NCBI GenBank assembly: GCA_038502055.1
Contig: JAXRKN010000041.1
Span: 2,709,501-2,773,500, forward strand
From: Tanytarsus gracilentus
Taxonomy: Eukaryota > Arthropoda > Insecta > Diptera > Chironomidae
DNA length: 64,000 nucleotides
Direction: 5' to 3'
Shown: piece after piece, positions 57,601-64,000 of the stretch
Numbering within the stretch: position 1 is the stretch's first letter
Layout: every line of letters starts with the position of its first letter
Made by a program: the position numbers and the translations under genes
The notes under the pieces: generated by a model
What the model was told of the DNA's origin: nothing
Seen by the model: the letters and a program-made list of their open reading frames with translations, nothing else
The model's database searches: none

Positions 57601-60600
57601 CTTACCTACACAACAGCTGACGCTACCTTTTTAAATGTCGATTAATCTTTGTTAGAAGACATTCTAACTCGCAACGTGTCGCAATCGTTACTTATGGAAA
57701 ATTAAATTGAAAAATCAGAAAAAAATTAATTTTTCTTTTCATTTCATCGAGGTTGATGACGAGGGAATTGAATTAACCTGATGACAATTTTCCTCCTTTA
57801 TGAAATCAATAAGTAAATGAAAAGTTGAGAAAGGTGAGGCAGTTGAGAGATGGAGGAAAATCACTGAGGGGTGGAAAGTTCAAATTGAATTTTCCAACTC
57901 GTTATCAGAGATGAAAAAAGGAAAATTTACGATCGTCAATTGTTTCTATTTGAGCTGATAAGAAAGTTAAATTTTTTTTATGAAATAGCTCGTTTAAAAG
58001 TTTGATGAGCTAATGATGGAGAGTTTAAAATTAAAATTCTTAGAAATGATAAAAAGTTCCTCAAATTAAGATTGATAAATATTTTGTAAACTTTATTTCA
58101 ACTTCCATGTAAATATTGACGCTAAAAAGCTAATTGGTAATAAATAATTCCTGGAAATTTATTTTAAAACTTTAAGTTCTAAAAACTTTCTAAATCATCT
58201 AAAACTTTTACAAAATATATTCAAACATTTTGTTTTCGTTGATTACACATCTTACTGGATCTTGTCTGAATTTTTTTTCTGTTATTTAATTTAAACCTAA
58301 ACAAGCTTTTATTTGGATTTATTTGAAGTATTTTCCATTCGAATGAACTTCGATCAACTTCATTTTAAAACTCTCGAACAAAATAAAATCGATATCGCAA
58401 TTTGTGCGAAAACAAATTGAAAAGGATTAAATTTAAATTTAGATTTGAACTAAAAGTTTCCATTATAATTGTAAATTGCAAGGATCTCCTTCGAGAAAAT
58501 CGAATGCATGCTTGAGAGAGGAAATTTTGGTAGATTTAAATTTTTAATCACGTACAATTGTTGTTTATTTATTTTGTGTGCAGGCATTTTCACGTCGTGT
58601 TGATGTTTTCTCTTCAAAATGTATCCAACAGCGAAAAAGGAATTTTTGGCAGCAACAATTTAATTGAAATTTTCATCTTGAATCACGCTTCGTAAGCATT
58701 TTAAAGCATTTATTCAACTTCCTTCACGCGCGCGGCAAAGTTCTCTCTCAATTTCAGTGCGAAAATTTATTATCACATTTGCATAAACAAAAAGCATCAT
58801 ATCATCGCATACTCTCGCACCCATCTGCTTACTCAGCTTGCTTATAACTCTTGTTTATTCATTAAGTATTAAATCAATGCGATTTTCGTGTTAAGATTTT
58901 ACAAGGAAAATTTGTTATGGCGTCGATAAAATTGGGTCATGAAAATAACTATTAATTTCATTAAAATCCATGCCATGCTCGTGTCGCTCGTGGCATTAAA
59001 GTTTTGCCTCCATACTTTATGACTAAATTTGATAGTAAAGCGACCACGCAACGCCTCACTCTCTCGACGATGATTATGTGCGTTTTATGCAGAGTGCTCT
59101 TCGCTGTTGTCCTTTTTTTGTGCTTCTCGCTACTAAACGGACGCCATACATGTCGCTGCTCTTGATGATCCATTTATCCTTCGCTCGTTTTTGGGACGAA
59201 AATACATTTGATGGCCATCATCATTTGCAACAGTCGATATAATATATTTTCTCTGTTTCCGCACTAAATGAGCTTTTTCATCTCGTCACACTTACACATT
59301 CCGTTTTATCGCATTTGTCACACATCGCACTTACACTACTCTTTTTTCTACCCTCAACAAAAGTATCTTTTAGTTTTCTGAAACAGATAATGGCCTTTTT
59401 TGGGATATGTTTAACTGGCATTAGCATTAAATTTATTACATACAGCAAAAAATTGTTTTCTATGCTAAAGAACTTTTCACTTAGGATGATCATTAATAAA
59501 GCATATTATTGTCAAGGACTGTGAATGCCTTCGAGGAAAAAAACATCAAAGAGATGTGAAACCTATACGATGAATGAATGAACGCTTGAAAAAATCTTGT
59601 GGGAAATTTTTAAATTCATAAAATAATTAATATTTTACGTTTAAATTTATTTAAAAAATATTTTCCTAATTTAAATTCTTTAAAAATAAATTCTTAAAAT
59701 TCCACACCTTGCATTTGACATCGAAATGAAAAACTCTCGAAGCGATTTTGTTCTTGTGTACTGATAAAATATTTGCATTTGCATGAAGATGAATTTATAG
59801 TAGGAGAAAAGCGTTGTCTTCGTTTTTTAGTTAAATGCAGCACAGAACTAACGCTGCATATACACACGCCAGAGTGTGGGAGTGTTTGGTGCAATAAATT
59901 TCCAAACATTAATTACGAGTCGAGAGACAGCGCAAGTAAGAGAGTTGTTTGCATTTTACTTCCTGTGCGATGAAAATGATGATCTCTGCTTAAAAACTTT
60001 AATAGCAAAATTCCATTTGAGGGTGAGAGTTTAATTCATGCAGAAATTTTCTCTTTTTTTTCTAATAAACATTTTTGACTTTGAAAACTTAATATTTTTC
60101 TCTCACATGCATTCTGCATAAAACTATTTTTATGCAATTCAGAGGAGATTAAAAAGAACACAAAAAGCAGTATGACTCGTTCAACATAAAATTCTCCGAA
60201 TTCCTCATCAAATTTTATTTCATAAAAGCTCTCATTTTTTTCACTTCTTGTTGTCCACTTGGTTTTATATAAAAAATAATTTTTAGAGCTGCAAGAGCGA
60301 ATAAAAACAAATAACGGCAGAAGCACAAAAAAATATAACAATTCTCTTTTTAGTGCTCTGTGACATGGAAAATTTTAATCTATGGGGATTACGAAAAGCT
60401 TTCACTAAAAATCGCGTTTCTTAAGCAAATTAAAGTCAATGGCCGGGAATACATAAATTTTCATTGTGTCGAATAGAGAAGTGCGACTCATTTGAAGCAA
60501 TTGATGTGGAAAAGTTTGGGGTTAGTTTTGTGTGCGAGGACTTGGACAGAAAAATAATAATAATAACAATTGGCTGCGAATTTGAGAATTTATACGATGA

Positions 60601-63600
60601 TGGCTGTATTAGCTGAAAATATTTAGCCACAATTATAGAAATTAAAATCATAATTATCGCGGATTAATCACAAAAACGCGGGGGTATAAAAGAGTTTGTC
60701 GCGCCGGTTGCCACTTGATTATAATTATTATGTTTGTTTTGTCGTCCCTCTAATTGTTGCGTAATTTGAGAGAGCGAGTTTTTCATTATTAAATTACTTG
60801 AACATTCACTTAATGAACTCAATCATCATCAAGTCAGCTAGAAAAGAGTCCTTCCCGAAGTGTGACACAATCAATTTTCCTTTTCTTTCTCTTCTTTTGT
60901 GATTTATTGAGTGTCGCTTTCTATAGCGCAAACATGCCGGAATCGTCAAATTACTCACATCGATTGTCATTAATTAATGGAATGTAAAGAAAATTGGCGA
61001 ATGGCATGGGGAGTCCTTAAACTTCATTAACACAGAATTGTGAGGGGAAGAAAATTATAACAAATTGCTTTCAGTTCACCATGAAAATTGGCATTCAAGC
61101 GAATATCAAAGCGTTTCATTATTAGCTTCATTTCGCGAAAAAAAATTCTTTCATCACTTTACCGCGCTTATCGTTAACGAGAGAGAGGTGTTACCCGCAT
61201 ATTCATAAATCTATGTCGTATAAAACATCCATTAATAAAAATTAAAAGCTATCGACTTCATTAAATTTTCCGTCTTTCATCTCCTTGTGATTATTTTTCA
61301 CCGAGGGTGTGTGATGGTGGAGGCGTTATTGAATTAATTCGGTAAGGACGAACGAGAGAAGGAATTTTTTTGCGCTTGTCAAAAGTTTCATAATAAATTA
61401 CCATACTCAATCACACACCATACACAATAAATACATTCACAAGCTCTACTTAGAAGCTTTCTATCCGAAAGTGCTTAAAAACTCCCAAGAGCAACATGCA
61501 TTTCATGGAGGGATTTTGAACGAGAAACGAGAGTAGAATTTCATCATTTTCTCGCTCTGTGTTTTTAATGCGGAAGGAAATTCCTCTTTTTTTTGTGCTT
61601 CCAATGTTGAGAATACTTTTTGTTCTTCGTTCAAGCGAGCAAAAAAAGAATTATTTTTCCGATATTAATTTTTTCATGCTCGCTTTAATGACAAAAGGCG
61701 GAAAAGAGCAAAAGGATGTGAAATTTTTCCCCGTGGTATGATTTGAGTGTGAGAGAATCGCTTTATTTTTACCGTCTTATGTTTCTTTAAAAGAAATATA
61801 ATCTCTCATTTTTTACATACGAGAAAATATGGAAATTAATGCATGTTTTAAAAAATTTAACATGATGAATGAGGTTGAGACATGTGAAATTAAAATATTT
61901 TGAGATTTTTCTTCAGTTGTTCAAGGATTTTTGTTTATTTAATAAAAAAATTTATGGAAATTTTCTGAAAAATCTATTTGTGCTGAAGTTTAATTGAACT
62001 CCAGACGTAAAAGCTATTTTTGCTACGGAATTTTTATTCCATAAAATATTTTTGATGTCAAATTTATAGGAAAAATTCTCTCGAGATTTTATCAATCTAC
62101 TGAACTTCATTTAACTAAATCATTTAAGAATAACGAATTTCTCTGAAAAATCCCTCGAGGCTCTTTGTGTCATTACCTTCCCCTCAGAAATGAGGGTTTA
62201 GGAATATGAAAATGTAGAGAAGGCATGAAGATTTATTAAAATACATGCCGCATGCATGTTGAGAAAATGGTGTGTAATGAATGGCAACACCATGAAAACT
62301 GAAATGAAAATCTTTTAATATTTTCCACAGCATCCACAAATTACCATTTTCCAACTACATCTCAGTGCTGTCTTGAGGAGTATAAGCAGCCATTTCATTG
62401 CATCAACCATAAACTCACCTCGGGGAGTCGAAAATCTCGTAGAATAGAGAGAGCTTTATGGAACATATCAAGAATGAAATGTTACCTCATTGAAATCATT
62501 TTCTTGCCACCACACACATCTCTCACGAGGAAGTGAATAGAGCGGAGGGTTGTACAGAGTGGAAAAGTTTCAAACTTTTTTCCTCTCTGCTTCTTACAAT
62601 GACAAGAAATTGTTTCTTAAGTGCAATTTAAAGAAATATAAAAAAAAATCAAAACAGTGGTGGGAAAAGAAAAGATAGAGCGACGCCTCAGGATGTCTGG
62701 TAGTGAAAGTTTACATTTTCCCGCATAAATGTGTATCAAAACGAGTAAGTGCGTCTGCGAGGCGATGAAAACTTCTGTCGTTAAGCGGAAAATGAAAAAT
62801 TGTTTTTGCCATAAAGAGTTCAAATACGTGTGAGAGTTAAAAAAGTATGACTTTTTGCTATTTGTTAAACATGTCAACGATACACGCATCAATTGTGTAG
62901 AACATTCTATTTAGCATAATTTATGCGAATGTACACACTGTAAGCCGTGTGGCGGTGAGGGGCATAGGCGGGAATTGAAATAATGGAATTAGGTGAGTAC
63001 GTGCGAAGGAGAAAGTCAATAGGAAAACTTTCTCATGGCATCCGGGGAAATTTCTAAGTCATATTTTATTGCCTCTCGCTGGGAGATGATGAATGGTATT
63101 TCGTATTACATTGACATTCTTACATTGTACTGATTTCTGCTGGGACAATCCGTCTTTACTTTAAAACTCCATTATTTTCCCATTCACCTCAAGGAATCAG
63201 CTGCTGCCGCTGTGAGTAACGACTTCAACTGGAAAATTTTGTTCCGTCTCCGAAAAACCTGGAGGGAATAAATTTTGAAGCATGCGAAGAGTTGAAAAAT
63301 GTAAAAATAATAACATCTGAAAAAATATTATTCGCAAATCATTTGAAAGGACTTTTCTGGCAAAGGTTGGAAGTTTTTAATAATTTCAAAGTTCTGTAAA
63401 TTTAAAAAAATTACTTTAAATATTGGCAAAATGTCCGTCCTTAGTAAATTTGAAGTTCATACAACAAAAAATAATATTTTGCCTCTCAAATCACAAAACA
63501 ATTTCCAAACTTTATTCAAGCAGCAAAAAAAAAATGATTTTCTGTTTGCTTTTCATTCCATTTAGTAATCAACCGTGTTTGAAATTCATCATAGAGTTAT

Positions 63601-64000
63601 TTTCGAGGGCTTTTTCTTTCCTCCCCTCATATTTTCACACTAGTTAGCATGTAACAGTTTAAGACGGATAAAAATAAACATCACGAGAGGAAAATCGAGG
63701 CTGAAATCCTTTTTCGTGATGGATAAAATGTAGGTCACCAGAAAATATTTTGACGCACAACGTCAGCAGCTCGTGCTCGAGGTTCCTTTCGGCATGCGAT
63801 AGCGTAAAAATTAAAAGAGATTAAGAAAGGTAAAAATAACATTGTTTGTTTTTCTCTCACTCAACATGCCAATTAATTCGTAAAATGATTCGTTGCCCGT
63901 GATTATCGCGCTGCCATATCGTCTCCGCCTTATGATTTTTTATTTCAATAATTTTTTTAACCTTCCTTAAAACAAATCGAGAAGTCGGCAAAAAATGCTT
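51665..64000. other. Gene-poor terminal 12.3 kb, possibly one long intron
   Basis: AT-rich with short GA/CT and TAGA tracts (near 55146), no family-matching open frame, no RNA gene recognised. GGGGTATAAAAGAG at 60681-60694 resembles a TATA box but has no initiator or coding exon after it. Confidence 0.4.

Noticed and set aside
60681..60694. TATA box-like GGGGTATAAAAGAG
   Set aside because: No initiator at the right distance and no coding exon or recognisable RNA downstream.
62983..62998. ATG with a nearby GTGAGTAC donor, a possible tiny first exon
   Set aside because: Only ten coding bases and nothing to join to within the window; such pairs occur by chance.
1..64000. tRNA genes, CRISPR arrays, prokaryotic operons or viral genes
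   Set aside because: None could be supported: no B-box-containing cloverleaf was found by eye, repeats lack the repeat-spacer pattern, and all real genes are spliced or secreted insect types.

Overview
The window is AT-rich animal DNA with short spliced introns, GT-AG junctions and insect-type promoter motifs (TATAAAA about 34 bp before a TCAGT initiator). Its gene content (a gd-type serine protease, a six-cysteine odorant-binding protein, an RR-1 cuticle protein, a juvenile-hormone-methyltransferase-like enzyme, an insect GMC oxidoreductase) says insect. Extreme AT content, very short introns and the LUSH-like OBP suggest a dipteran, perhaps a nematoceran midge. The species cannot be fixed from the sequence alone.

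Layout. 1-3963 (minus): the 3'-truncated gd-like protease, with one main 5' exon and two further upstream signal-peptide/GD_N exons that end in the same splice phase. 4362-9306 (plus): two neighbouring leucine-rich-repeat genes, one membrane-anchored and one secreted. They are separated by a 1.16-kb foldback transposon that ends 25 bp before the likely start site of the second gene. 13231-15142 (plus): GMC oxidoreductase, with one intron whose donor lies in a perfect 19-bp hairpin arm. 18740-19619 (plus): JHAMT-like methyltransferase. 21955-22660 (minus): odorant-binding protein. 23962-24597 (minus): cuticle protein. 26253-26869: a SINE whose head looks 5S-rRNA-derived, with a 12-bp target duplication. 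30490-30790 (minus): a three-exon gene for a 59-residue single-pass membrane peptide with a good TATA+Inr promoter.

From about 31 kb to the end the window is nearly gene-free. Its main structure is a pair of roughly 2-kb inverted arms (31943-33967 and 45838-47879, nearly identical) around an 11.9-kb spacer. Each arm has a diverged miRNA-like hairpin at its outer edge. The spacer holds a 40-bp-arm hairpin, a 1-kb AT-rich terminal-inverted-repeat element with target duplication, and a 1.3-kb composite minisatellite element. At 51577-51664 there is one convincing signal-peptide exon with a donor. Its downstream exons are not seen, so the last 12 kb is probably the first intron of a long gene.

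The genes do not form one pathway. Several are secreted proteins of immunity, cuticle or chemosensation, each apparently with its own promoter. All exon joins were made by eye from reading frame, splice motifs and family alignment.
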